Positions 7,838 to 17,580 of a DNA stretch of 64,000 nt are shown here, one piece after another. The stretch spans positions 310,050-374,049 of the forward strand of contig JABXKE010000002.1 in NCBI GenBank assembly GCA_013540595.1. Direction: 5' to 3'. The notes under the pieces are model-generated. The model worked only from the letters and a program-made list of their open reading frames with translations, ran no database searches and was not told the origin of the DNA. Positions within the stretch are counted from its first letter, which is position 1; each line of letters starts with the position of its first letter. A program made the position numbers and the translations under genes. Source of the stretch: Pyrodictium sp. GTDB lineage: Archaea > Thermoproteota > Thermoprotei_A > Sulfolobales > Pyrodictiaceae.

Positions 7838-9310
7838 TTAGCATCCTTCTTTTGTTGATGGTATAGTTATTATTGACGGTGGTGTTATATCCGCACTTGT
7901 AACAAGTGCTAGACCAGGCTTTAGCGATGCTATTAAAGGGATGTATTCATCACCCAAAATGTGTGCCCGCAACTCTTTCAAATCACTAGAAGAAGATATT
8001 CTATGAATAATCAATGTGTTTATGTTAGCTTCTGCCTGGTATGTTAATATTCTCGGTGTGTGTGTCACAAGAACGAGACCAAGGTTGTATTTTCGAGCCT
8101 CAGACAATAGTGTTTCAATAATTTGTGCACCTATATCAACATAATTGTATGCTTCTTCTACCACTGCCAGTAAATTCTTTACGGTATTAGTACCATTATG
8201 TACCACGTAGTTAAATATCGTGTATAATACTAAGAGAGCATATATTTTTCTTGTAAGAAGGCTGCGTATTGATGATAAATCTATGACTGTTATCCTTTCA
8301 CTAGCCAGCCAGTCAAGCGAAGAATTACTATCTTCCAAGAGCTTCACAGCTTTACTACCATGAGCAAGAATGGCTATTCTACGCAACAAAGCTGACCAAA
8401 CTTCTTTCTCGCCCCTACTCATATCATATAAACTCGACTTATACTCGTATAGCTCATAGAGTAAATCTAGAAGATCAAACATAGAACGTGCTCTTAACGC
8501 CCTCTCAGCTAACCGATAAAGCGAATCCCGTATTGCATCTTCGGGAACGCTGTAAACTTGCCTCGTAGAAAGCATAAGTATTCTTGACAATGCGTTAATA
8601 GCTTGTTCAATACTCCTAGATGTAACTGCCTCAAGTACAGAGGTTAGCACAAGGACTTGCTGCGGCGAAAGAGACAGAGCCTTTTCAAGCATGTTTACAT
8701 ACTCTTCAATACTCCCTACATTACTAATACTTATCTCAGGCAGAATGACCTCAACATCTTTGTCAATTATCTTAGCATACTCAGAATGCCAATCGAGAAT
8801 CACTACTTTTACGCCATGTAAATGAGAACATTGCGCTATACGTGCCGCTGTATGCGTCTTCCCGGAACCCGTAGACCCTATTACAGCTATATGCTTAAAT
8901 AGATCATTTATGTTCAAGAAAAACGGTGCATCCATAGTATAACCTAACAGGACACCATCGCTAGGCCTTCCATGCGTACTAACTCTAAAGGCTGTATCTT
9001 CATAAGGTGGAGGTAAGAGAACAGGTATTCTACCACATTCCTGCTTAATACAAGTTGATGAGACTTTTAGACCCGATGCAAGTGAAAGAATTTCCACTGA
9101 GTCCCTATCACTAGTATTTATATAGCTAACACACTTTCCTTTACTACACTCAAACACATATTCATAGTTTAATGCCTCAAACATACTATAAAGTTCATCA
9201 ACATAATCAAGTAACTCAACACTATAACCATTTACATAGATCTTGCCCTTTCTGCTAAACAAACTACGTGTACTATTCCAAATTCTCCGTAACATACAAC
9301 CCCTTAACAA
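7838..9310 (-). CDS. HerA/FtsK-superfamily ATPase (DUF87-like)
   Basis: This P-loop ATPase has Walker A GSTGSGKT at about residues 145-152, a downstream LDWHSEYA segment, a Walker B-like strand ending in VVEEAYNY and the sensor region LGLVLVTHTPR. This order is typical of HerA-like DNA-pumping ATPases. The N-terminal about 100 residues may form the small beta-barrel (HAS-like) domain. HerA usually works with the nuclease NurA; no NurA is adjacent, but a NurA-domain protein lies at 12.4 kb on the other strand. It may be a paralogue with a role in repair, defence or element maintenance. ATG at 9295 is an alternative start. Confidence 0.75.
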   Translation of the reverse strand: MLRGCMLRRIWNSTRSLFSRKGKIYVNGYSVELLDYVDELYSMFEALNYEYVFECSKGKCVSYINTSDRDSVEILSLASGLKVSSTCIKQECGRIPVLLPPPYEDTAFRVSTHGRPSDGVLLGYTMDAPFFLNINDLFKHIAVIGSTGSGKTHTAARIAQCSHLHGVKVVILDWHSEYAKIIDKDVEVILPEISISNVGSIEEYVNMLEKALSLSPQQVLVLTSVLEAVTSRSIEQAINALSRILMLSTRQVYSVPEDAIRDSLYRLAERALRARSMFDLLDLLYELYEYKSSLYDMSRGEKEVWSALLRRIAILAHGSKAVKLLEDSNSSLDWLASERITVIDLSSIRSLLTRKIYALLVLYTIFNYVVHNGTNTVKNLLAVVEEAYNYVDIGAQIIETLLSEARKYNLGLVLVTHTPRILTYQAEANINTLIIHRISSSSDLKELRAHILGDEYIPLIASLKPGLALVTSADITPPSIITIPSTKEGC

Positions 9311-9398
9311 GCCAAGGTTATACTCAAAGAACTCAAGGAGTGTAAAATGAAACTACTCAAGATTATAGAAGGCAATGAAACCTGATATGGGTAGGGGG

Positions 9399-9475
<77 letters not shown>

Positions 9476-9552
9476 AACCAAGTAACTCCACTTGAAGAGT
9501 CTATCACAATACTACTGCTACTTATATACTTAACTTAGGTATTGAAAACAGT

Positions 9553-10974
9553 TTAGCATGTACCGCTCTTAACCATTTTGTAGCGCTCATAGATTAAGAC
9601 TGGGCTACTATTATTGAGTAGGATTCGACCCTGGATTACTCGGCCTTCCCTGTAGCTCGTAATTCTTATAACCTCACTAGCCCTGCGCATGTCGTCCTCA
9701 TTGGGTATTAGGATAGTCTTAATCATCCCTTTTGGTTCCTTTGATTCAAGTAAGAGAACATCTCCCACCCGCGATATGCATGCTTTTATGTTGTTCTCAA
9801 AGCCTACATACAATCCTTCAACAACATCTAAGATTCTTTCTTTTATTGCAAAGGGGAGATTATCAAGCTTACCACCATTATACACCACTAATATCTTCAT
9901 TGCAGTGTTTGTAGCATTTATTTCACCATTAGTCAACAATGCTAATGCTTGCTTTCTTTGAGGTACGAAGCCCGCATAACTCCTATACCCTGGTAACCCA
10001 CCACTATGTCCTACTAGGCGCCCTAATGGAAAGTTATTGTACACTATTAGTCCAAGGCCATAATAGTCATCACCAAACAATTGTGATGCCATGCGAGCAC
10101 GTGGCTTCATCATCTCATTTACTGTACTCTTAGAGATGATTTCAACTTCAGATATCCCAGCAAGTGCTTGCATAAGCTTTAATACTTCAATCGCAGAAGT
10201 GTACAGTCCACCGTCGCTCCATGCGTGAGAGAAGGGCTCAATCCTACGTAGTTTACCGTCTATAGTAACATAAGGATAAGCCAGTTTTCCTGTCTCCTTT
10301 GCAGCGCTAGGACCGAAGAATATGTCTTTTATGCCCAGGGGTTCAGCTATGAACCTAGAAATGAATTCTTCATAAGGTAGACCGCTAACCTTCTCAATAA
10401 CATAGCCTAACACAACATAGCCCTCATTAAGATAAAAGAATTCCTCACCAGGCTCTGCTATAGCCCACTTCTGTGCTGCTTTAGAGAGCAGTACTAGCAC
10501 ATCCCTCTTAGTGTAGGGGTGCATTGATGTGCCATGATGAATGCTTGAAACAAGTGCTTCCGCATATGCTATAGCTGGTATTCCACTAGTATGAGACAAT
10601 AAGTGCTCAATAGTGACTGGCTTTCCTTTAACTCTGAGTTCAATACCTATAAACTTTTCAGCTGGATCATCAAGACTAAGTTTTCCATTTTCCACAAGCT
10701 TCATTACAGCTACACTAGTAAAGACCTTAGTTATTGAAGCTATAGCATAGATTGTGTCAGGCGAAGAGGGGAGCCCGTGTTCGAGATCACGGTAGCCATA
10801 GCCTTCATAAATACTCATACTAACGTCTTTATCAATTAGTGCAAGACTAGCACCAGGCGTATTACTCTTATACATTTCACGTAGCATAACATCATTAATA
10901 CCAAGAAGTTCAACCAAGACAAAGCACCCACTACATACTAGGTCAGCTATGTATACAATCCTAGACTGACTCAA
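9553..10974 (-). CDS. Beta-lactamase-fold serine hydrolase (class C/PBP4*-like)
   Basis: Residues 30-370 form a serine beta-lactamase-like domain with the nucleophile motif SITK (Ser80-Lys83), the YLN motif (Tyr181-Asn183) and HSG (323-325) in the place of KTG. A C-terminal domain of about 100 residues follows. Archaeal members are often peptidases or esterases rather than beta-lactamases; the substrate cannot be read from the sequence. The first 30 residues are not well matched to the family, and the start could lie further in. No clear signal peptide is present. The gene is followed upstream by an MFS gene on the same strand. Confidence 0.82.
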   Translation of the reverse strand: MSQSRIVYIADLVCSGCFVLVELLGINDVMLREMYKSNTPGASLALIDKDVSMSIYEGYGYRDLEHGLPSSPDTIYAIASITKVFTSVAVMKLVENGKLSLDDPAEKFIGIELRVKGKPVTIEHLLSHTSGIPAIAYAEALVSSIHHGTSMHPYTKRDVLVLLSKAAQKWAIAEPGEEFFYLNEGYVVLGYVIEKVSGLPYEEFISRFIAEPLGIKDIFFGPSAAKETGKLAYPYVTIDGKLRRIEPFSHAWSDGGLYTSAIEVLKLMQALAGISEVEIISKSTVNEMMKPRARMASQLFGDDYYGLGLIVYNNFPLGRLVGHSGGLPGYRSYAGFVPQRKQALALLTNGEINATNTAMKILVVYNGGKLDNLPFAIKERILDVVEGLYVGFENNIKACISRVGDVLLLESKEPKGMIKTILIPNEDDMRRASEVIRITSYREGRVIQGRILLNNSSPVLIYERYKMVKSGTC

Positions 10975-11040
10975 GTTTTAAAAGCTAAACATAGAAGTAC
11001 TCACGACACGATGCTAAAATACGTATGAGTTAAAAACAGG

Positions 11041-12177
11041 CTACTTAAACTTCCTACGCGACAAGCCTGTCCTAGACGTGTAACCAACATGAGTTCTTGG
11101 TATTCGAGCTATAGGCATTAATGCCACTAGTACAGACACAACTGCCGCCATTACGCTGACTACTATTGCGTAATGATCTATGGACATTACACTCATAAGT
11201 AGTAGCACTGAACCAGTAACACTATAGCTTGCAGCCACTATAGCTGTGCCACGAGACTCGCCCATAATCAATGATGCAAGCTTATACAAGCCTAAGTCAA
11301 GAAATGGAAACAAGGGAATAAGCCATAGCACTGCAAAGAGAATCCCATGAGACGCATTAAGCACGTGAACGTAGGCAGAATAAGCCATTGAGATTATGAG
11401 AAGAGAAGCCCTTGAACCTATAGAGTCTATTATTTTACCCGCAAGAGGGCGGGCCAAGGCACCAATAAGGCCCGACGCTAAGTTAACAAGGCCATACGTC
11501 TCTAAACCCACCTCAACACTTAACCTACCCATGTAGATACTACCAATAACCTCTACTACTAGAAATGATAGAGACGCAATAACAATTAGATATAAATATG
11601 TTGCTAATCCGCTTGACTTATCATTGTTTAAAGCTTTAGGCTTCCTATCGGGGAGTAACACAATAATCATGATATAGGCAATAACTATCATTATACCTGC
11701 AACAATCAATGTAGGCTCTGAATTTATAATCTTGTAAAGCAATGGCGCAACACCTGATCCAACACTATAGCCTATAGTTGAGCCAGCTGCAACTATACCA
11801 AGCTTGAATGTCTCACCATTAAATAGAGACAGAGTATAGGCATACACTTGTGGCCCAGCCATGCTCCACATTATGCTTGCAAACAGCACTGATAGCCATA
11901 GAAGCTTTGGATTAGAAACAAAAGTGCCTGCAAGGATTAGGCCTAAACCTTCAAGTATACCAATAAGTAGCACTGATTTATACCCCTTATGCTCAGCTAA
12001 GAGGCCACCCACTATCCCTGTAATCGTTGGTATGGTTTCTGCTGCTGCTAACAATAAGAGGAAATCTTCTTGATGCGCATAAATCATTCTCGTTAGAGCA
12101 TAATAGATTCCCCACCCAGCAACATGCAACACTTGCACCAATAATAGTACTACAAGATAACGATTAGTCCTAAACAA
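11041..12177 (-). CDS. MFS-type membrane transporter
   Basis: A 378-residue protein with about twelve hydrophobic segments and the major facilitator motifs: GxLAExxGYKxxLL between helices 2 and 3, and the equivalent GALARPLAGKIIDSIGSR between helices 8 and 9. It starts with TTG behind GGTGATG. The substrate is unknown. The serine hydrolase lies about 65 bases downstream on the same strand, so the pair may be an operon handling a shared peptide or ester compound; that is inference. Confidence 0.8.
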   Translation of the reverse strand: MFRTNRYLVVLLLVQVLHVAGWGIYYALTRMIYAHQEDFLLLLAAAETIPTITGIVGGLLAEHKGYKSVLLIGILEGLGLILAGTFVSNPKLLWLSVLFASIMWSMAGPQVYAYTLSLFNGETFKLGIVAAGSTIGYSVGSGVAPLLYKIINSEPTLIVAGIMIVIAYIMIIVLLPDRKPKALNNDKSSGLATYLYLIVIASLSFLVVEVIGSIYMGRLSVEVGLETYGLVNLASGLIGALARPLAGKIIDSIGSRASLLIISMAYSAYVHVLNASHGILFAVLWLIPLFPFLDLGLYKLASLIMGESRGTAIVAASYSVTGSVLLLMSVMSIDHYAIVVSVMAAVVSVLVALMPIARIPRTHVGYTSRTGLSRRKFK

Positions 12178-12371
12178 TACTCATCACCTCATCATGACTA
12201 TTTATTAGCGGATAATCCACAAATTGGAAATAGTCACTATAGATCATCTATCTCTACATAGCAGAATAGTAACGCTTTGAGCCAAAGTCGCAAGCAGCAA
12301 ATAGTAGTACGTGACTTATCCTAGATCAGAGCGGTAAGAGAACTTGCCACATAAACTTAACCTTTAACGGT

Positions 12372-13595
12372 GTGATAGAGGTGTTCCCCGCAAATCCAGG
12401 TACAGGCTACCCAGCTAATCATGAAGAGGTTCAGCACGATACCTATGAGGACGTGGAACTTACACCAGCCAGCTTCCACGTACTAAAGACGAGCAGCGAT
12501 ATAGCAAGCATTCTCCTCGAAAAACTCATGGCAGTAAGGGAGCTTCTAGAAAAACTCAAAACAACGCATAGAGACATACTCGGCTACAAAGTTTTACCAA
12601 AGATTGAGCCTTTGCCAGGTATAGCAGTTGACTCTACATTCCCAATCGATGGAGGATTGGAGCTTATAGGTGGACGGCTGGTTGCGGTCATAGCAGGCTA
12701 CATCTGTTTCTCGGGAGTAAAAACAAGGGACATGCCGTGTAAGGATGCTTTTGCCAAAGCATGGCTTATTGAAAGTGAGGAACAACATAAACAAATACCT
12801 TTAGTAGCAAAATCCCTTGAAAAAGCCCTAACTCTACGATTGCTAAAGAGTATAAAGGAGGGAAAGGCTGATGCTAGTATACTGCTATTGGATGGCGAGA
12901 TAATTCCTTACCAATTACTATTTAAACACGAAAAAAGCATCCGTGCAAACAAACTTCTTTCACGACTAGATAGGCAGTGCTGTTCAATGCTTAGAGAAGC
13001 CGCTAAAGCCAATGTGGCCATAGTTGGTGTCGTTAAGCGTAGCTACTCTAAGCTCTTATCAGTAAAGCTCGATAGACTACTACCACTAAACGATAAGGCT
13101 ATTCTCTCGCTAGTACTGGAGCAGGGGCACTACACCATTCTTGGTGATTTCAACGAGCTACTACCACGTTACGCCAGCCTCATAGCCCCCTATAATAAAG
13201 GGGATAAGTTTAGGAAGATCGTAGAGCAACGACTTTTATCATGCCCCGAGTACGGAGAAATAACTATTGCATACTACAAGCCTTCACGACCTTCAAGAGG
13301 AGCTTATGCTGTTAGAGTAGAGATCTTCACGCCCAAGAACTTCGATAAAAGCATTGATGAAATACTTGGCATACTCAACTCGCTCACAAATCCTGCAACG
13401 GGCCTACCCTATCCTATAGACTTAGTTGACGAGTATACCAGAATGGAATCACGAATACTAGAGCTGTTAAGAAGAAGAATAATACACGTAATATCCACTA
13501 TGAGTAAGGATCTGCCTGCTGGATCCTTAAAACTTCTAGCACACACTAATCCGGAAAAGAAGTACATTTATGAGCCTCACAGAAGTAGAGGCTAG
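12372..13595 (+). CDS. NurA domain-containing protein
   Basis: The protein shows the NurA nuclease pattern: GIAVDSTFP with a first acidic residue, then LLLDGEI, VGVVKRSYS, and near the C-terminus PIDLVDEYTRM. NurA is a manganese-dependent 5'-3' nuclease that acts with HerA and Mre11-Rad50 in double-strand end resection. This copy is 407 residues, with an N-terminal extension of about 40 residues that may be over-called. It is not next to mre11, rad50 or herA and overlaps the convergent orc1 gene by 4 bases. Whether it is the canonical NurA or a paralogue cannot be decided here. Confidence 0.72.
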   Translation: MIEVFPANPGTGYPANHEEVQHDTYEDVELTPASFHVLKTSSDIASILLEKLMAVRELLEKLKTTHRDILGYKVLPKIEPLPGIAVDSTFPIDGGLELIGGRLVAVIAGYICFSGVKTRDMPCKDAFAKAWLIESEEQHKQIPLVAKSLEKALTLRLLKSIKEGKADASILLLDGEIIPYQLLFKHEKSIRANKLLSRLDRQCCSMLREAAKANVAIVGVVKRSYSKLLSVKLDRLLPLNDKAILSLVLEQGHYTILGDFNELLPRYASLIAPYNKGDKFRKIVEQRLLSCPEYGEITIAYYKPSRPSRGAYAVRVEIFTPKNFDKSIDEILGILNSLTNPATGLPYPIDLVDEYTRMESRILELLRRRIIHVISTMSKDLPAGSLKLLAHTNPEKKYIYEPHRSRG

Positions 13596-14818
13596 CGGTT
13601 TAGTCTTAAAAGCATAGAAAGTCTTGGATCCCTAGAAAGCGCATTAACTATAGCCTCTCTATTTGCAGCAAGGCTTATCAACCGCGTCTTTCCGTACCTC
13701 CCTCTACTCACTACACGAGCAGTGATTATACCTAACATGTCAAGCTCGTTTATTAGGTCGCTTACACGCCGTTGTGTAACCGCTTCAACGCCAATACTTT
13801 TTGCATAGTGTGTATACTCCGTATAGAGCTCGCCTGTCGTAGTGTATGGTTGTAATAATGTCAGGTTTAGTAAGGATACTAGTATCAGCTTAGCATGTAA
13901 CGGAAGAGAGGATACTACCTCGATAACCCTATCACGTTCAATTTGCTGCCATGCCTTCTTGACATGTTCAATGGTTATTCTCTTAGAGTTCTCTCTTTCA
14001 GCAACCTCTCCAGCCACACGCAATAAATCAAGTGCACGACGAGCATCCCCGTGCTCGCGGGCAGCTAGGGCTGCACAATAGTTTATTACATCATCACTTA
14101 TTACTTCAGGATAGAAAGCTTGTTTAGCCCTTTCCCAGAGGATATCCCTGAGCTGCTCCGCATTATAGGGTGGAAACACTATTTCCTCCTCGCCAAGGCT
14201 ACTACGCACTCTAGCATCAAGCATTTCGACAAACCTTACATCATTTGTTATCCCAACTATAGAGACCTTAGTAGATCCCGGGGGTAAGTCATAACCTATT
14301 CTTGTCAACTTATACAGTATATCGTCGCCTTTCCGGCGTACAAGCCAGTCAATCTCGTCAAGCACAACTATGAAGACCCCTTTCCTTCTAGAAAGTGCTC
14401 TCACTATCCTTGTATAAACTTCCGCAGTTGAAAGACCCGTGAAGGGCACTCTAACATTAAGACTTGAAGCTATATCAGATAATACTTTGTATGGTGTATC
14501 TCTCTGCCTAGTATTAACATAAACAAAATCAACACTAACCCCCAGCTCTAACGCCTTCTGCTTAAGCCTCTTCAACACATATAGAGTCACAGCTGTTTTG
14601 CCCGTCCCAGTTAGCCCGTATATGAACAAGTTGTTTGGCCGGCTCTCTCTAAGTGCTTGTGCGAGCACACTACCAACACGTTTGATCTCGTTCTCTCTAT
14701 GCGGGAGCTTGTCAGGTATGTAGTCAGGACTAAGTATGTCTCTATTCTTGAATATTCTGCTTCTTACAATACTGCTAAACACTTCATCAAGCACGTCCGA
14801 CAAATCAGCAATCACCAT
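13592..14818 (-). CDS. orc1: Orc1/Cdc6 replication initiator
   Basis: An AAA+ initiator with Walker A GLTGTGKT, Walker B VVLDEID, sensor-1 SIVGITND and a C-terminal winged helix. Orc1/Cdc6 binds origin recognition boxes and loads the MCM helicase. Upstream in-frame codons could add 5 or 15 residues; I chose ATG 14818, where family similarity (DLSDVLDEVFSSIVRSR) begins. Archaeal origins commonly lie next to such genes; the short space upstream of this gene is the only local candidate. Confidence 0.92.
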   Translation of the reverse strand: MVIADLSDVLDEVFSSIVRSRIFKNRDILSPDYIPDKLPHRENEIKRVGSVLAQALRESRPNNLFIYGLTGTGKTAVTLYVLKRLKQKALELGVSVDFVYVNTRQRDTPYKVLSDIASSLNVRVPFTGLSTAEVYTRIVRALSRRKGVFIVVLDEIDWLVRRKGDDILYKLTRIGYDLPPGSTKVSIVGITNDVRFVEMLDARVRSSLGEEEIVFPPYNAEQLRDILWERAKQAFYPEVISDDVINYCAALAAREHGDARRALDLLRVAGEVAERENSKRITIEHVKKAWQQIERDRVIEVVSSLPLHAKLILVSLLNLTLLQPYTTTGELYTEYTHYAKSIGVEAVTQRRVSDLINELDMLGIITARVVSRGRYGKTRLISLAANREAIVNALSRDPRLSMLLRLNR

Positions 14819-14972
14819 ACCATAATTATAACACATACTATGAGCACTATACGTCCTCCACAAGCTCCACTAGACATTATAGTCTCACAATATGCTCAAA
14901 TATAAGGCAGAGGGGGTTTAACGTCAACCAATACACTTGAGAACCTAGACATTAACATCATTAAGAATTAGG

Positions 14973-14980
14973 TATATAAA
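14973..14980 (+). promoter_or_regulatory. TATA box for rpl40e
   Basis: TATATAAA in the context GGTATATAAAG is a strong archaeal TATA box. It lies 40 bases before the L40e start codon, leaving a leader of about 17 bases containing a GGGG ribosome binding site. Confidence 0.65.
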
Positions 14981-15019
14981 GTCCAGCAGCACAAGGGAGA
15001 GACTTCCAGGGGCTAAAGA

Positions 15020-15193
15020 ATGCCTGCAGTGCATGACCCCGAAGTCATGAAGATAGTCTACAACAGGGTCCTAAATAAGCTAGTATGCCGCAAGTGTGGA
15101 GCCCTAAACCCGCCATCCGCAACAAAGTGCAGAAGATGCAAAAGCAAGAACTTGCGCCCCAAACGCCTACTTGCTGGCATGAAGAAGGGCTAA
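15020..15193 (+). CDS. rpl40e: 50S ribosomal protein L40e
   Basis: A 57-residue basic protein beginning [19 protein letters not shown], with a single zinc finger [18 protein letters not shown] in the C2-C2 form. This is the usual archaeal L40e, a component of the large subunit that in eukaryotes is fused to ubiquitin. It stands alone, divergent from orc1, with its own strong TATA box. A CCAGGGG stretch just before the ATG serves as ribosome binding site. Confidence 0.93.
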   Translation: MPAVHDPEVMKIVYNRVLNKLVCRKCGALNPPSATKCRRCKSKNLRPKRLLAGMKKG

Positions 15194-15198
15194 GCACA

Positions 15199-15209
15199 TC
15201 TTTTTCCTT
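15199..15209 (+). terminator. T-rich terminator after rpl40e
   Basis: The stretch TCTTTTTCCTT starts 6 bases after the L40e stop codon and fits the T-rich intrinsic terminators of archaea. Confidence 0.4.
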
Positions 15210-15291
15210 AGGCTAGTTCCACAAAGGAGTGTTAAACTCCTTTCTTCGTAATATGACCCTTGTTTTATTAAAGTTAAAAGAGTGAATACAA

Positions 15292-15675
15292 CTACTCTAC
15301 TTTAACCCGCTCCATTAAGCGTTTATAGCCTTCAACAACATTGAGTATTGCCTCCTTAAGGCTACGGGCATTTCCTATGCAATCACTTGGGTAGTCTTGA
15401 AGAACCACTATGAAGCCATCATAATCTATTGCGTACTTGTAATTAGAGTTAGAAAAGTTTTCATGGAGAAGCCATGTCGTGCCTTCAGTAGTAGGCTCAA
15501 TATCTGTTGGTATAGATACTCTAACAGTCTTAGTTGAACCCTCGTACTGTATTACAAGCCCTATTTTCCCCATCTCCTTGTGTTCGTATTCAACTATCAG
15601 AACATCACCTCTTTTAGTGTATGCTAAGCCTATAACTCTGATAAATGCTTCTAAGCCCTCAATACTGTTAACCAT
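15292..15675 (-). CDS. Hypothetical protein (about 127 aa)
   Basis: No family is recognised. The protein alternates short strands and helices (YTKRGDVLIVEYEH, GLVIQYEGSTKTVRV) and ends in a helix NVVEGYKRLMERVKVE. In size and layout it is loosely like the 145-residue protein at 7.3 kb, but I see no clear sequence identity. GGGGG stands 8 bases before ATG 15675, which favours that start over ATG 15681. It lies downstream of, and on the same strand as, the RNA-processing superoperon. Confidence 0.55.
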   Translation of the reverse strand: MVNSIEGLEAFIRVIGLAYTKRGDVLIVEYEHKEMGKIGLVIQYEGSTKTVRVSIPTDIEPTTEGTTWLLHENFSNSNYKYAIDYDGFIVVLQDYPSDCIGNARSLKEAILNVVEGYKRLMERVKVE

Positions 15676-15753
15676 ATACATTACCCCCAGTGAATATAGA
15701 GTAATGAATTGAGGGTAAGTACTTTGTGTGACTCACCATTAATGCGTCATTCT

Positions 15754-16818
15754 CTACGATATTGGTTGAGGGTTTAGCTTTTTATCTCTAAAGAATTCAT
15801 TTATGACTTCAATAACTACAGATAACGCCCTTTCCGTTGCCGCACTCACAGTAGCACCAGCAGCTTGTGCATGCCCTCCCCCACTACCGCCAAGCCGCCG
15901 GGCAACATTTTCCATTATGTCTCTTCCAAGGTGTAAGCCGAGTTTGTCAAGTACATGCTTCTTTGCTCTACCTATGATCCTAGTCTCTGTTCCCCTTTCA
16001 GACACCACAATAACTATGTCAGCTCCTAAGTCGAGTAAGCCTCTTGCAACACTAGATTCATAAGCACCTACGTGAGTTATTGAGATTAAGAACTCGTCGG
16101 CACGTATGACGTGCATACGTTTAGCAGCTTTTAAGCGTGCAATTCTCTCTGGGATCTCCATGGGTGGCGACTGTAGCGCACTTAGCACTCTTTCAAGACT
16201 AGCACCAGACTCTAAGATCTCAGCTGCTAGGCGTAGTGTCCTTGCGTTAGACAAGAGAAAATGACGTGAATCATATACTATCCCTGCGAGAAGAAGTTCC
16301 AGTTGTTCCTTTGTCAGTGTCTTCTTGAAGCCATGCTTAGCAAGTAAGTAAACTAGTTCCGCTGTAGCCCTCGCAGAAGGGTCGTAAACAGATACGACAG
16401 CCCTTTCTATGAGCTCATTGGATGAGTGATGGTCAACAACAACCAAGAGTACTTGGAGCGCGAAATCGGCAAGTTTCCCAAGTTGGCTAGGGGATGCAGT
16501 GTCAGCTATAATAGCCATAGCTGATTCACTAGGCCACTCATCCTCGACATCTATGGAGTCTACTTCTAAGATGCGTTTAACTATCCTCTTACTTGGCTGA
16601 CTAAGACCTTCAGGTAAGACTAGCCGCGCATCAAAGCCTTCACTACGAAGCAAATCACGTAGCACCAACGCCGAGGCCAGCGCATCCGGATCAGCATTAC
16701 GATGAGCCATAACAACTATGGGAGTGCCAGCCATCTCTGCGAGCTCTCTTATAGCATTAGCTGCTGCTACTGCTTCTTCTGCGTTTCTTAAGCTCACTTT
16801 CAAGTTGTCTAGCTGCAT
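15754..16818 (-). CDS. DHH/DHHA1 family phosphoesterase (RecJ-like)
   Basis: The DHH domain motifs are AHRNADPDALASA (motif I), a DTAS segment and VVDHH (motif III). The DHHA1 motif GGSGGGHAQAAGATV is near the C-terminus. Such proteins include oligoribonucleases and the GINS-associated RecJ-like nuclease. This small single-domain form at the end of the exosome operon is probably an oligonucleotide or nanoRNA phosphoesterase, though a single-strand nuclease is possible. The reading overlaps the upstream DUF3194 gene by 62 bases, so the true start may lie somewhat further in. Confidence 0.85.
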   Translation of the reverse strand: MQLDNLKVSLRNAEEAVAAANAIRELAEMAGTPIVVMAHRNADPDALASALVLRDLLRSEGFDARLVLPEGLSQPSKRIVKRILEVDSIDVEDEWPSESAMAIIADTASPSQLGKLADFALQVLLVVVDHHSSNELIERAVVSVYDPSARATAELVYLLAKHGFKKTLTKEQLELLLAGIVYDSRHFLLSNARTLRLAAEILESGASLERVLSALQSPPMEIPERIARLKAAKRMHVIRADEFLISITHVGAYESSVARGLLDLGADIVIVVSERGTETRIIGRAKKHVLDKLGLHLGRDIMENVARRLGGSGGGHAQAAGATVSAATERALSVVIEVINEFFRDKKLNPQPIS

Positions 16819-17083
16819 CTTCTATGGCCTCCGCCAAGACTTCATCATAGGATATGGGGGCTATTTGTCTACCCGAAGCACGTACGTCAACAGTCAGCCT
16901 TAAAACCCTACCTTCTTCAGACAACTCAGCATTAATAACAAGGTCTAGATCTTCCACACGCCTACCAAGCCTTCTACGTATATAATCTAGAATCCTAGAC
17001 TCAAACATAACTAAGAGACTCTCTAGCTCCTCTAGCGTTAATGGCTTCTCTGATAATCCAACTTCAGCGTATTTCCTCCCCAA
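16757..17083 (-). CDS. DUF3194 family protein
   Basis: A 108-residue protein with two N-terminal helices (TLEELESLLVMFESRILDYI), then RVEDLDLVINAEL and VLRLTVDVRA strands, and a helix ending in a basic, Ser-rich tail. It matches my recollection of archaeal DUF3194, which is typically found beside prefoldin beta and Pcc1 as here. The function is unknown. The overlap with the DHH gene implies translational coupling in one operon. Confidence 0.65.
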   Translation of the reverse strand: MGRKYAEVGLSEKPLTLEELESLLVMFESRILDYIRRRLGRRVEDLDLVINAELSEEGRVLRLTVDVRASGRQIAPISYDEVLAEAIEDAARQLESELKKRRRSSSSS

Positions 17084-17202
17084 ATGGCTAACACCATTTA
17101 GGAGAGAAGGTAAGTTGTCCTAGTAATCGAGTTTAAAGTAAAAGAAAATTCTTGAATAATTGTTCTTGACATAATTGTGATATGGCTGCCCATATCTGGC
17201 TC

Positions 17203-17580
17203 TTATCCTGCTCCGCCACCTTGCTTGCCTAGACTTAGCTTCATCTGGTAACTGCGTATTTCTTGTGCAAGCTTTTCAAGCTGCTTCTTAAGTTCATCTT
17301 CTTGTTTCTTGAGCTTTTGCAATCTAAGCTCAAGTATTTCAAGCTTATCACGGAGCTCTTGTAACAGTTTCTCTCTTTCAACCCTGACAAATATATTTGC
17401 CTCTAGGCGGTATACCGGCGCGTTCTCTCCCGCCTCTTCTACCAATTTTATCACACGCTGTGTCTCAGAGATCTCCGCTTCAACGGTTACGCGCTCTTGA
17501 ACAATCCTACTATACTGTGTTTGCAAGGCCTGAAACTTAGCTAGCTTGTTCTCCAGTTCTGGGGGAAGCCTCTGAGCCAT
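17203..17580 (-). CDS. pfdB: Prefoldin subunit beta
   Basis: A jellyfish-type chaperone subunit: two long heptad helices (about residues 5-45 and 75-120) joined by a beta-hairpin with PVYRLEANIFVRV. Prefoldin hands unfolded proteins to the thermosome. The alpha partner is not in the window. ATG 17580 starts the typical MAQRLPPELE; an ATG at 17589 is also possible. The gene overlaps pcc1, which is the usual arrangement in archaea. Confidence 0.92.
   Translation of the reverse strand: MAQRLPPELENKLAKFQALQTQYSRIVQERVTVEAEISETQRVIKLVEEAGENAPVYRLEANIFVRVEREKLLQELRDKLEILELRLQKLKKQEDELKKQLEKLAQEIRSYQMKLSLGKQGGGAG

Noticed and set aside
9553-10974. True beta-lactamase with antibiotic resistance role
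   Set aside because: The catalytic motifs fit the whole serine hydrolase superfamily; archaeal members are usually peptidases or esterases.
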